A stretch of DNA of 64,000 bases from Fluviicola sp. XM-24bin1 (GTDB lineage Bacteria > Bacteroidota > Bacteroidia > Flavobacteriales_D > Crocinitomicaceae), in assembly GCA_003149635.1 (NCBI GenBank), contig QCWI01000007.1:179322-243321 (forward strand), written 5' to 3'. Numbering within the stretch: the first letter of the stretch is position 1; each line of letters starts with the position of its first letter. Positions 1 through 9,700 of this stretch are shown piece after piece. The notes beneath the pieces are model-generated. The model saw only the letters and a program-made list of their open reading frames with translations, was not told the DNA's origin and did not search any database. The translations under genes were made by a program, and so were the position numbers.

Positions 1-1
1 T

Positions 2-802
2 CCTTTGATGAGCGCGCAGAACCCGAACAAAGCGCAGTTCGCGAAATACAAGAATGAGTTCATCGCTGGATTCAAAAACGGATTTAGAGAGATCTCAAAC
101 GAAGAGCGTTCGACTTGTTACCAACAAGTACAGAACATGTTGGGGGGATCTCAACAAGGAGCGACTTTCAACGAGGCAAACGCGAAAGAGGGATGTAATT
201 GTATCGGTCTTTTGACAGCGAGCGATGCCTACTCTCAGTTTGAATCTATGGGGCCAACGAAGATTATCAATGTAGCGCAATTGGAAGCAGGATTCATCGA
301 CGGGATCAGCGAAAAACCTAAGCGTATTTCTGATTCTGAAACGCAGGCACTTCAAATGAGTTTCCAGAAAGAAGCACAGCGCTTGCAAGCGGAGAAGGCT
401 GCGGCTACTGAGGCTGAATTCAAACCGCGTTGGGAAGAAATAAAAGCGATTGAAGGAATTCAGGAATTGGAGAAAGGAATCTACCTTGAAACTATCAAGA
501 AAGGTTCTGGAGCCAAACCTGCGATCGGAGACGATATTGAAGCAAGCTATGTATTGCGTCAGTTCGATGGAACGGTGAAGGAAACTTCGGAGAAATTACC
601 AGATGGTAAATTCCAGGCAAACCTTGCTCCCGGAAGTTTAATTGAAGGGTGGGTGATCGGATTCCAATCTATGCAGGTAGGAGGGAAGTACCGCTTGTAC
701 GTTCCTTCAGCAAGTGCATACGGTGTTGAGCCTTTGGATTTTGAAATCGAATTCTTTCAGAAAGGGCCAGCTGGTACCTTGGCACAACCAAGAATGAGAT
801 AA
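2..802 (+). CDS. FKBP-type peptidyl-prolyl cis-trans isomerase (5'-partial)
   Basis: The frame is open to the left window edge and the first in-frame start candidates (TTG at 5, ATG at 8) lie inside what looks like the FKBP N-terminal dimerisation domain, so the true start and any signal peptide are probably outside the window. Two GF..G motifs in the first 110 residues resemble FKBP_N, followed by a Glu/Lys/Ala-rich helix and then the FKBP fold, recognised from LIEGWVIGFQSMQVGGKYR and a closing LDFEIEFF strand. Members of this family catalyse proline isomerisation during folding of exported proteins in the periplasm. A strong hairpin follows the stop. Family call is firm; cellular role is inferred. 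Confidence 0.85.
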   Translation, partial: PLMSAQNPNKAQFAKYKNEFIAGFKNGFREISNEERSTCYQQVQNMLGGSQQGATFNEANAKEGCNCIGLLTASDAYSQFESMGPTKIINVAQLEAGFIDGISEKPKRISDSETQALQMSFQKEAQRLQAEKAAATEAEFKPRWEEIKAIEGIQELEKGIYLETIKKGSGAKPAIGDDIEASYVLRQFDGTVKETSEKLPDGKFQANLAPGSLIEGWVIGFQSMQVGGKYRLYVPSASAYGVEPLDFEIEFFQKGPAGTLAQPRMR

Positions 803-835
803 GAGTCTTTCCAAAAGGAAAACGAAAATTTTAAA

Positions 836-873
836 GTCCGTCGCTGAGGTTCTCGAAGCGCCGGGCTTTTTTT
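836..873 (+). terminator. Intrinsic terminator with conserved 11-nt loop
   Basis: Arms 836-845 and 857-866 pair over 10 positions (one mismatch, one G-T) and are followed by seven T. It can end the FKBP gene on the plus strand and, less well, the converging gene on the minus strand. The loop GAGGTTCTCGA is the exact reverse complement of the loop of the terminator at 48861-48895. Confidence 0.85.
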
Positions 874-884
874 ATGCCCTTACC

Positions 885-1454
885 TTACTCACCACCAATA
901 GGGAAGAAGAAGTTAATGCGATAAATGATCGGCAATAAAACCCCTTGAGAATTTCGCGTAGTGTATTGGAATTGAAGTGGAGAATTGTCACTATCAATTA
1001 CATCGTATAAAATACCTAAGTTGAGTCGCCATGTCTCATTAAATTCCATGGAATAACCTCCTCCAATAAAGAAGTTTGGAGACCAATTGCTTTCGCTTGA
1101 AAAAGAGAAATTTCCATTCAAGGGAGTTCGTAAAATTTCAGATTCAACCCCAACAAACAAAGCATTAAAAAAGCGAGCGTGAATGAAACCTCCACCTCCG
1201 AAAATATTAAATCCACCGGAAGTAGGTGAAGCTGTGTTAAGTCCAGCTTGGAACCAGGTTCTTTGGTATCGAACCGACGGGCCAGCAATGAAGTATTCGC
1301 CAAACTTCCATCCGTATTTCACACCAATTCCAAAGGAACCACCGAGGTTCGATGCGCCAAAAGTTCCTTCCAAACCAAGTTCAGTTCCCTCAATGGATTG
1401 AGCGTTCGAAGTAAATGAAAACAGAAGGCAAAGGACAAATAAAATTCGTTTCAT
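885..1454 (-). CDS. Small outer-membrane beta-barrel-like protein
   Basis: 189 residues. The N-terminus (MKRILFVLCLLFSFTSNAQS) is a classical signal peptide with a probable cleavage after Ala18. The rest is rich in glycine and aromatics in an alternating pattern (for example GVKYGWKFGEYFIAGPSVRYQ and a final YRINFFFPIGGE), as expected of an 8-10 stranded OmpW/porin-type barrel. A TATATTTG box lies about 15 nt upstream of the ATG. No specific family or ligand can be named from the sequence. It converges with the FKBP gene and shares its terminator. Confidence 0.75.
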   Translation of the reverse strand: MKRILFVLCLLFSFTSNAQSIEGTELGLEGTFGASNLGGSFGIGVKYGWKFGEYFIAGPSVRYQRTWFQAGLNTASPTSGGFNIFGGGGFIHARFFNALFVGVESEILRTPLNGNFSFSSESNWSPNFFIGGGYSMEFNETWRLNLGILYDVIDSDNSPLQFQYTTRNSQGVLLPIIYRINFFFPIGGE

Positions 1455-1537
1455 GCTGTAATTTTAATTCAAATATACGGCATTTCGAAGAAGGTGAAAT
1501 CATTCCATAAATGTGTCTCAAAAAACAAAGGTTCTTC

Positions 1538-1545
1538 TATCTTTG
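1538..1545 (+). promoter_or_regulatory. Bacteroidota -7 box for folD
   Basis: TATCTTTG matches the TAnnTTTG consensus and lies 19 nt before the folD ATG; a small GAGG/CCTC hairpin lies between them. No clear -33 TTG was seen at the usual spacing. Confidence 0.6.
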
Positions 1546-1564
1546 AGGAAAACAAACCTCACGT

Positions 1565-2443
1565 ATGCAACTCCTCGATGGTAAAGTAACGGCAGAAGCA
1601 ATTCGCGCCGAACTCAGAAAAGCAGTAGAAGAAAGAAAAGCAAACGGAAAGAAAATTCCGCATCTAGCAGCAGTTTTGGTTGGTAGCGATGGCGGTTCAT
1701 TGACGTATGTAAACGCGAAAGTAAAAGCCTGCGATGAAATCGGATTCAAAAGTACTTTGATTCAATACGAATCGGATATTTCCGAAGAAGCGCTGCTTCA
1801 CAAAGTGAACGAATTGAACAACGATCCCGAAATTGACGGATTCATTGTTCAGCTTCCATTGCCAGATCACATCGACGAATTGAAAGTGACGGAAGCCATC
1901 GATCCAAAGAAGGACGTGGATGGATTCCACCCCATGAACTTAGGGAATATGGTGCTTTCACTGCCAGGTTTCTTGCCAGCGACACCAGCGGGAATTATGG
2001 AGCTCTTGAAGCGAAATAACATTGAAACCTCTGGAAAGAACTGTGTAATCATTGGAAGAAGTAACATCGTTGGAACACCGCTTTCAATCATGTTAAGTCG
2101 CAACAGCAATCCTGGAAATTGTACGGTGACCTTGACACACAGTCGTACAGCGAACCTTCCAGAAGTGGTAAAACAAGCAGATATCATCATCGCAGCTATC
2201 GGACGTCCGGAATTCGTTACTGCTGATATGGTGAAAGATGGTGCCGTGATCGTGGATGTCGGAACCACAAGAGTTCCAGATGTATCGAAAAAACGCGGTT
2301 GGGCCTTGAAAGGCGACGTGAAATTTGATGAAGTAGCACCAAAATGTTCTTACATCACACCAGTTCCGGGTGGGGTAGGGCCAATGACCATCGCTTCTTT
2401 GATGATCAATACGCTCCGCGCAATGGATTTAAACAACAAATAG
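1565..2443 (+). CDS. folD: Bifunctional methylenetetrahydrofolate dehydrogenase / cyclohydrolase FolD
   Basis: 292 residues, the usual length. FolD interconverts 5,10-methylene-, methenyl- and 10-formyl-tetrahydrofolate in the cytoplasm, feeding purine synthesis and initiator tRNA formylation. Visible motifs: YVNAK with Tyr48/Lys52 (the catalytic Y-x-x-x-K), QLPLP at 96-100, DVDGF with Asp119, the dinucleotide-binding GRSNIVGTP at 164-172 and PGGVGPMT at 268-275. All catalytic residues are present. It is monocistronic, with its own -7 box upstream and a separate lipoprotein gene after a 57-nt gap. Confidence 0.97.
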   Translation: MQLLDGKVTAEAIRAELRKAVEERKANGKKIPHLAAVLVGSDGGSLTYVNAKVKACDEIGFKSTLIQYESDISEEALLHKVNELNNDPEIDGFIVQLPLPDHIDELKVTEAIDPKKDVDGFHPMNLGNMVLSLPGFLPATPAGIMELLKRNNIETSGKNCVIIGRSNIVGTPLSIMLSRNSNPGNCTVTLTHSRTANLPEVVKQADIIIAAIGRPEFVTADMVKDGAVIVDVGTTRVPDVSKKRGWALKGDVKFDEVAPKCSYITPVPGGVGPMTIASLMINTLRAMDLNNK

Positions 2444-2500
2444 AATAGGGATCCAAAGCCTATTTACTGTCATAATCAAACAACAACTAAAAACACAGAA

Positions 2501-3160
2501 ATGAAAAAGTTATTTAACCTGAACTTATTGGTCGCCCTGGCCGTTGTATTTGCATCGTGTGCAACCAACAACAACGTTGTAAATAACCGCTTGATTTCCA
2601 AGAGAAAATACAACAAAGGATTCCACATCAATCGTAAGGGGAACATGAAGTCTTCTAACACTGAAAAGGAAGAAGAAAGTGTAGCATATGAAGATGTAAA
2701 ATCAAAGAATACTAAAACGAAAAAAGCAACATACTCATCAACGCGTAAGGCCGATAGTAAGGCAGATGCTGTTGTTTCAAACGAGAATGTTTCTTCAGAT
2801 CGTGAAGTGATCAAACAAGAAGCGAAACAGCAGAAAGCGTTGAGATCTGCGGATGGATTTTCTGGAGATGAAGAAATGTCTTACGAAGATGTTCAGTCAA
2901 TGGAGGATTTTGAATCAGATAACGACGATAATTCTTCTGAAAAGCAACTGACTAAAAAGCAAGCGAAGAAATTAGCGAAGATCAAATCGCGTGCTGCAGG
3001 TGGTAATAGCGACCTCGTTAATATCATCTTGATTGTGTTGCTAGTATTGGTAATTTTAGCATTGATCTCTCTCATTGGTGGAACTTTAGGATGGATCCTT
3101 TCAGTGGTAGTGTTGGTGATCATCATCTACTTCCTTTTAAAATTACTTGGAGTAATCTAA
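2501..3160 (+). CDS. Lipoprotein with charged linker and two C-terminal membrane helices
   Basis: 219 residues, family not identified. A lipobox (VVFASC, Cys20) follows a hydrophobic stretch. Residues 30-165 are highly charged and low in complexity (Lys, Glu, Ser, Asp runs), and the last 50 residues form two strongly hydrophobic helices separated by GGTLGW. The segment RKYNKGFHINRKGN is a motif I recall from other flavobacterial hypothetical proteins. A lipid anchor at one end and a helical hairpin at the other is unusual: the protein could span from an inner-membrane hairpin to a lipidated N-terminus. Followed by a strong terminator. Confidence 0.75.
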   Translation: MKKLFNLNLLVALAVVFASCATNNNVVNNRLISKRKYNKGFHINRKGNMKSSNTEKEEESVAYEDVKSKNTKTKKATYSSTRKADSKADAVVSNENVSSDREVIKQEAKQQKALRSADGFSGDEEMSYEDVQSMEDFESDNDDNSSEKQLTKKQAKKLAKIKSRAAGGNSDLVNIILIVLLVLVILALISLIGGTLGWILSVVVLVIIIYFLLKLLGVI

Positions 3161-3181
3161 GATCAAATCATAGGATTTACG

Positions 3182-3210
3182 AAGCCGCTTCTGCAAGGAG
3201 CGGCTTTTTT
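3182..3210 (+). terminator. Intrinsic terminator
   Basis: AAGCCGCT and AGCGGCTT form an 8-bp stem with a 9-nt loop, followed by a run of T. Its position shows that the next gene cannot start at the upstream ATG near 3091 and must start after about 3210. Confidence 0.9.
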
Positions 3211-3249
3211 AATTCAGCAATTATTAATATTGCAACAAATCCTTTAGCA

Positions 3250-3735
3250 TTGGAGTACAAAGACCTTCTTGATGACCATCTAAAGCACAAACCAGAACGG
3301 GAAAAATACGTTCGGAAAGTCAAGAAAAAACGCCCTAAAAATCTAGATCAAGTCTTTCATGAGGCCCACGAAAATGCTTTCGAAAAAATAGACTGTCTGC
3401 AATGTGCGAATTGCTGTAAAACCACTAGTCCAATCTTCCGTGATGTTGATGTCCAAAGGATTTCCAAGAAGTTGAAGATGTCTTCACAGGACTTCGAAAA
3501 TACCTACCTCCAAAAGGATGACGACGGTGATTGGGTACTTCAATCAGCACCATGCACCTTTCTTCAACCCGATAACACCTGCTTCATTTACGACATCCGA
3601 CCGCAAGCGTGTCGAGAGTATCCTCATACTGATCGCAAGCGCATGATTCAAATCATTGATTTGACGCTCAAAAATGCCGAAATCTGCCCAGCAGTGAGCA
3701 AAATTCTTGGAAACGTGATGATTGATCTCCCGTAA
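3250..3735 (+). CDS. YkgJ-family cysteine-cluster protein
   Basis: 161 residues from the TTG at 3250. This start was chosen because the longer open frame would run back through the terminator at 3182-3210 and overlap the previous gene; a TAATATTG box lies at 3225-3232. The YkgJ/Fli B-type cluster is clear: CLQCANCC, then CTF, CFIYDIRPQACREYP and a last Cys near the C-terminus. Such proteins are thought to bind zinc or an iron-sulfur cluster; no reaction is established for this family. The basic KPEREKY...KKKRPK segment precedes the cluster. The start codon is less certain than the family. Confidence 0.85.
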   Translation: MEYKDLLDDHLKHKPEREKYVRKVKKKRPKNLDQVFHEAHENAFEKIDCLQCANCCKTTSPIFRDVDVQRISKKLKMSSQDFENTYLQKDDDGDWVLQSAPCTFLQPDNTCFIYDIRPQACREYPHTDRKRMIQIIDLTLKNAEICPAVSKILGNVMIDLP

Positions 3736-3754
3736 AAGCAAACCATTTTTTCAG

Positions 3755-3762
3755 TATTTTCG
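3755..3762 (+). promoter_or_regulatory. Possible -7 box of the adhesin gene
   Basis: TATTTTCG, one base off TAnnTTTG, 30 nt before the adhesin ATG. Confidence 0.4.
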
Positions 3763-3792
3763 TCTACGTACCAAGCAGACCAAACTGAGACT

Positions 3793-6700
3793 ATGAAAAT
3801 GATACTACGTGGTATCCTGGTTTTACTAGGATTTTTCTTTATTTCAGATGCTCATGCACAACGTTCAAAAGATGGTAATTACACCGTTACAGGAGCAGCT
3901 GAGGTTCTCAACACATATACTAACCTTACGGTAAACGCTAATGCTTCGAATACTTCCATTACGGTGGCAAGTAATACCATGAATGGTGGAGCTTTTGGAG
4001 CAACGCCGCTACAGCAAGGTGATTTGATTCTAATTGTTCAAATGCACGGAGCAGCAGTGGATGTAAACTTCTTCCCTGTTGTTGCAGGTTGGGGTAACTA
4101 CACCGTTCCGCAGTCTTACTTCGATTCAGGTTTTGGTGTTACGCCGGAGACATTCGGACAGGTAACGAACTACAACAACGCTGGTCGATACGAGCGGGTG
4201 GAAGTATTGAGCACTGCTGGAGCCAACACGATCAATCTTACGTGTGGTCTTACGTACAACTATACGGCTGCGGACGAAGTACAAATTATCCGTATCCCTC
4301 GATTTGACGATCTGACGGTAAATAACGGTGCTGCAATTGTTCCAACGTTATGGAATGGTACAACCGGAGGTGTCGTGGCGCTTGAAGTTGATGGTACGCT
4401 TACAGTAAACACAACAGGAAACATTACGGCTACAGGGTATGGATTCCGAGGTGGACAAGTAGATAATACTTTCATTCCAGGGGCTGCGAACACAGGAGGA
4501 CAAGGCAGTGACCGTTTCTTAGGTTCTCCAGCAGGTGAAGAAGGTTCTGAAAAAGGTGAAAGTATCCATGGATATCATATTGAATACGATGTAATTTACT
4601 CAAGATACGGAGTCGCCGGAATCGCCAATGGTGGCGGTGGCGGTGGATACGTCAACGCTGGTGGTGGAGGTGGATCCAATGCCGAAGTGGGTGCGGGAGC
4701 ATTCAATGCTAGAGGAAATGAAGCTCCAGGATACGCAGCGGCTTATGCTCAGGATGCAAGCATTACAGCATCAAGTGGTGCAGGTCAAGGTGGATACTCA
4801 CTTTCGCAATCGAACCAAAACGCCAATTTCACCGGACCAAACAACGCTGCTTGGAGTGGTGATGGTCGTAAAAATGCCGGAGGTTGGGGTGCACACCCAT
4901 TGACCTATGACGCTGGGCGTATCTTCTTCGGAGGAGGTGGTGGAGCCGGTGATCAGGATTCTGGCGAAGGTGGTGACGGTGGTCGCGGTGGAGGAATTGT
5001 CTACATCGTAAACTATGGAACTATTGCAGGAGATGGAGTAATTGCTGCTAATGGTGGTGCTGGAGAAAACTCCAACCCAACAGGTCAGGCACTTGGATTT
5101 AACGCTTTCGTTGGAAACGACGGAGCTGGTGGAGGTGGTGGAGCCGGAACGGTGTACATCGAAAATGCTGCAGCTCTAACGGGAACCATAAATCTCCAAG
5201 CAATTGGTGGAGACGGTGGTGACCAAAATATTGAAGTAAATGCATTCCAGCAAAACGAAGCTGGTGGACCAGGTGGAGCTGGTTCTGGTGGAATTATTCG
5301 TTTTTCGAGTGGTGCCCCTGCAACAAACGTGGGAGAAGGGGACGTAGGAGTTACCATCTCAACTCAATTGAGCGAATTCCCACCGAATGGAGCGACAGAG
5401 GGTTCCGATGGAGATGCACTTTCAACAGCTCCCTACTATGATCTTATTCCGAACGATGTTACTATTTGTGCGGGTCAAACAGCTTCGCCAAGTGTAACGG
5501 TGCAAGGATCATATACAGGAACACTGGACTGGTACACAGCACAATATGGTGGTTCGCCAATTGCTGGTCAAACCAACCAATTGACGTACAACGTGACTCC
5601 GGGAACAACAACTACCTATTGGGTAGGTGTTTGTCCAGGGACTTTTAGAGTTCCAGTGACTGTTACGGTTACGGCATCGCCGAACTTAGTTACAACAGAT
5701 CCGGCTGCAGTTTGTGCACCGAATACGTTAGATATCACAGTGCCAGCAATAACAGCCGGGAGTGATCCAGGGACGTTGACCTATTGGACAGATAACGGTG
5801 CGACTTTGCCACATCCAGACCCTACAATTGCGGGGAGCGGATGGCACTACATCCAATTGGATGTGGGAGGCGGATGTACAGCAATTGATTCTGTCTTTGT
5901 TACAATCAATCCACTGGACGACGCTTCGTTTAGCTATTCTGCGGCTGCTTATTGTGCCGATGATGCGGATCCAACACCAACTATAACAGGATTGGGCGGT
6001 GGAACATTCAGTTCTACAGCTGGACTTTCCATCAACGCTGGTACAGGACAGATTGATTTGAGTGCTTCGACACCAGGAACGTACACGGTTACTTACACAA
6101 CTTCAGGGCCTTGTCCAAATTCAAGCAATCAAGTAGTGACCGTTAATGCTACACCAACGATTTCAGGGCCAACATCAGTTTGTCCGGGTGCATCTATAGC
6201 TTTGACAGGTTCAGGAACGCCAGATGGAACGATTCCTTGGACTTCTTCGAATACAGCGGCAGCTACAGTTGACAACCTTGCTAACGTTACGGGCGTTGCT
6301 GTTGGATCAACAACGATTACTTATTTGGACGCCAATGGGTGTTCGAACACATACGTGGTAAGTGTTTCAGCGGCACCAGTATTAGATCCACAAGCGAACA
6401 TTACGGGATGTGATAGCATTCAACTTCCAGTAATTTCAGGAACGGGATTGACAGGAAACGAAGCGTACTACTCAGGAACAGGAGGTTCTGGGACACAATA
6501 CGCTGCCGGAGATTGGATTTCAACGTCCATGACGATGTACATTATCGATGTATCGAATCCATGTACGGTTGAGCAATCTTTCACGATCACTGTGAATCCA
6601 TCACCAACAGTTTCAGGGCCAACATCTGTTTGTCCGGGTGCGTCGATTGCATTGACAGGAACCGGAACGCCAGATGGAACGACACCATGGACTTCTTCGA

Positions 6701-9700
6701 ATACGGCAGCAGCAACGGTTGACAATGTTGGTAACGTCACAGGAGTAGCAGTGGGGTCGACAACGATTACATATTTGGATGCCAATGGTTGTTCTGCTAC
6801 CTATGTCGTGAATGTTTCAGCAGCTCCGGTATTGGATCCTCAAACGAACATCACGGGGTGTGATAGCATTCAGCTTCCAGCGATTTCAGGAACTGGATTG
6901 ACAGGAAATGAGGCATACTATTCGGGAACGGGAGGTACAGGAACGCAGTACGCTGCAGGAGATTGGATTTCGACTTCCATGACAATGTACATTAACGATA
7001 TATCGAACCCATGTACTGTTGAACAATCCTTCTCAATTACTATTAATGTTTCGCCGACAGTTTCAGGGCCAACGTCTGTTTGTCCAGGTGCATCCATTGC
7101 ATTGACGGGAACAGGAACTCCAGATGGAACAACACCATGGACTTCTTCAAATACGGCAGCAGCTACTGTTGACAATGTTGGTAACGTTACAGGAGTTGCA
7201 GTGGGATCGACAACTATTACGTATTTGGATGCCAATGGATGTTCTGCTACCTATGTAGTGAATGTTTCAGCAGCGCCAGTTTTGGATCCTCAGACGAACA
7301 TCACAGGATGTGATAGTATTCAACTTCCAGCGATCTCAGGAACTGGATTGACAGTAAACGAGGCGTACTACTCAGGAACGGGTGGTACAGGTACGCAGTA
7401 CGCGGCAGGAGATTGGATTTCGACTTCCATGACGATGTATATTAATGATGTATCGAATCCATGTACTCTTGAACAATCGTTCTCAATTACAATCAACGTT
7501 TCGCCTACTGTTTCTGGACCGACATCTGTTTGTCCGGGTGCATCCATTGCTTTAACGGGAACAGGAATTCCGGACGGAACTACACCTTGGACTTCTTCGA
7601 ACACGGCGGCAGCTACAGTGGATAACCTTGGTAACGTTACGGGAGTAGCAGCTGGAACAACAACAATCACTTATTTGGATGCCAATGGATGTTCTGATAC
7701 CTACGTCGTAACAGTAACTGCAGCTCCGGTATTAGACCCTCAAACGAATATTACGGGTTGTGATAGCATTCAACTTCCAGCGATTTCAGGAACAGGATTG
7801 ACGAGTAACGAAGCATATTACTCAGGAACGGGTGGTACAGGAACGCAATACGCTGCAGGCGATTGGATTTCAACTTCCATAACAATGTACATCTACGATG
7901 TGTCAAATCCTTGCACGGTTGAGCAATCATTCTCAATTACCGTGAATCCATCTCCAACGATCTCTGGGCCTACTTCTGTTTGTCCAGGAGCGACAGCAGC
8001 ATTATCAGGAACAGGAACACCGGATGGAACTACACCTTGGACTTCTTCAAACACAGGGGTAGCAACAGTCGACAACCTTGGAAACGTTACAGGAGTAACG
8101 GCAGGAACGACGACAATCACATATTTGGATATCAACGGATGTTCTGATACGTACGTGGTAACAGTAACGGCAGCACCTGTTTTGGATCCAGTGGCCAACG
8201 CAACGGCGTGTGACAGCATTCAATTGGGTGCTATCTCTGGAACTGGATTGACTGGAAATGAAGCGTACTACTCTGGAACAGGAGGTACAGGAACGCAATA
8301 CGCAGTAGGAGATTGGATTTCATCATCGATGACCATGTATGTCAACGATGTTAGTAACTCTTGTACGGTAGAACAATCGTTTACAATTACGGTAAATGTT
8401 TCTCCGACAGTTTCGGGAGGAACTGCAGTTTGTGAGTCAAGCGTACTTGCTTTGTCAGGAACGGGAACTCCAGACCCAGTTACTCCATGGTCGTCTTCGA
8501 ACACGGCAGTTGCAACTGTGGACAATGTTGGAAACGTTACTGGAGTAGCAGCAGGTACAGCAGATATTACATATACGGATAACAACGGTTGTTCGAATAC
8601 CGTGACGATCACTGTGAATGCTACACCAACAATTACTGGAAATGCTCCAATTTGTGCGGCAGCAACGAATACACTGACAGGATCAGGAACTCCAGATCCA
8701 ACGACACCATGGTCATCTTCAGCCCCAACAGTGGCTACCATTGATAATTTTGGTGTGGTGTCGGCAGTTGCAGCGGGAACTACAACAATTACGTACTTGG
8801 ATGCTAACGGATGTTCTACTACGGAAGTGGTAACAGTTAACGCCGCGCCGAACTTAGTGATTACCGATCCGGCTGCAGAGTGTGATCCAGCAATAGTGGA
8901 TTTGACAGCGGCTGCAGTAACGGCAGGAAGTGATCCTGGTACATTGACATATTGGACGAACAATACAGCGACAACGGCAGTTCCAACTCCAAACGCAGTA
9001 GGAACTACAAATACCTACTACATCCAATTGGATGACGGAAACTGTACAACGATTCTACCTGTGAACGTAACGGTGAACCCAATGCCAACAATCGTATTGA
9101 CCGATCCAGCAGCGGTATGTGATCCTGCATTGGTTGATTTGACCGATCCAGCGGTAACAGCAGGAAGTGATCCGGGAACATTTACCTATTTCGATGGAAT
9201 GGGAACAGCAGTTCCAACACCAACAGCAGTGGGATCTGGAACGTATTTCATCACACTTACAGATGGGAACGGATGTCAAAATGCTGGTCAGGTTACAGCG
9301 ACAATAAATCCATCTCCTACGCTAGTGGTAACAGATCCAGCTTCAGTTTGTGAGCCGAATACGGTTAACTTGACAGCAGCAGGGGTGACAGCCGGAAGTG
9401 ATCCTGGAACGTTGACGTACTGGACAGATGCTGGAGCTACAACCGCAGTACCAACAGCGACAGGTGTAACAGCAGGTATGTATTACATTCAGTTGGAAGA
9501 TGGAAACGGATGTACAGCGATAGCTTCGGTGAACGCCACAGTTGATCCGCAGGATGATGCAACATTCTTCATGACTCCAACGTGTGATGGTGCTACGGCA
9601 ACATTGAGCGGAACTGCTGGAGGAACATACTCATTGCTTTCTGCGACGCCAGCAACTATCGATCCTACAACAGGGACAGTTACAGGGGCATCATACAACC

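Noticed and set aside
3091..3249. Upstream ATG at 3091 as start of the YkgJ-family gene
   Set aside because: The extension overlaps the previous gene and runs through a clear intrinsic terminator; the added residues are translated hairpin.
6468..8963. Series of long minus-strand open frames about 100 codons each, repeated every 450 bp
   Set aside because: They are the antisense of the adhesin repeats and recur only because the coding repeat does; no start sites or promoter boxes and the plus-strand frame is continuous.
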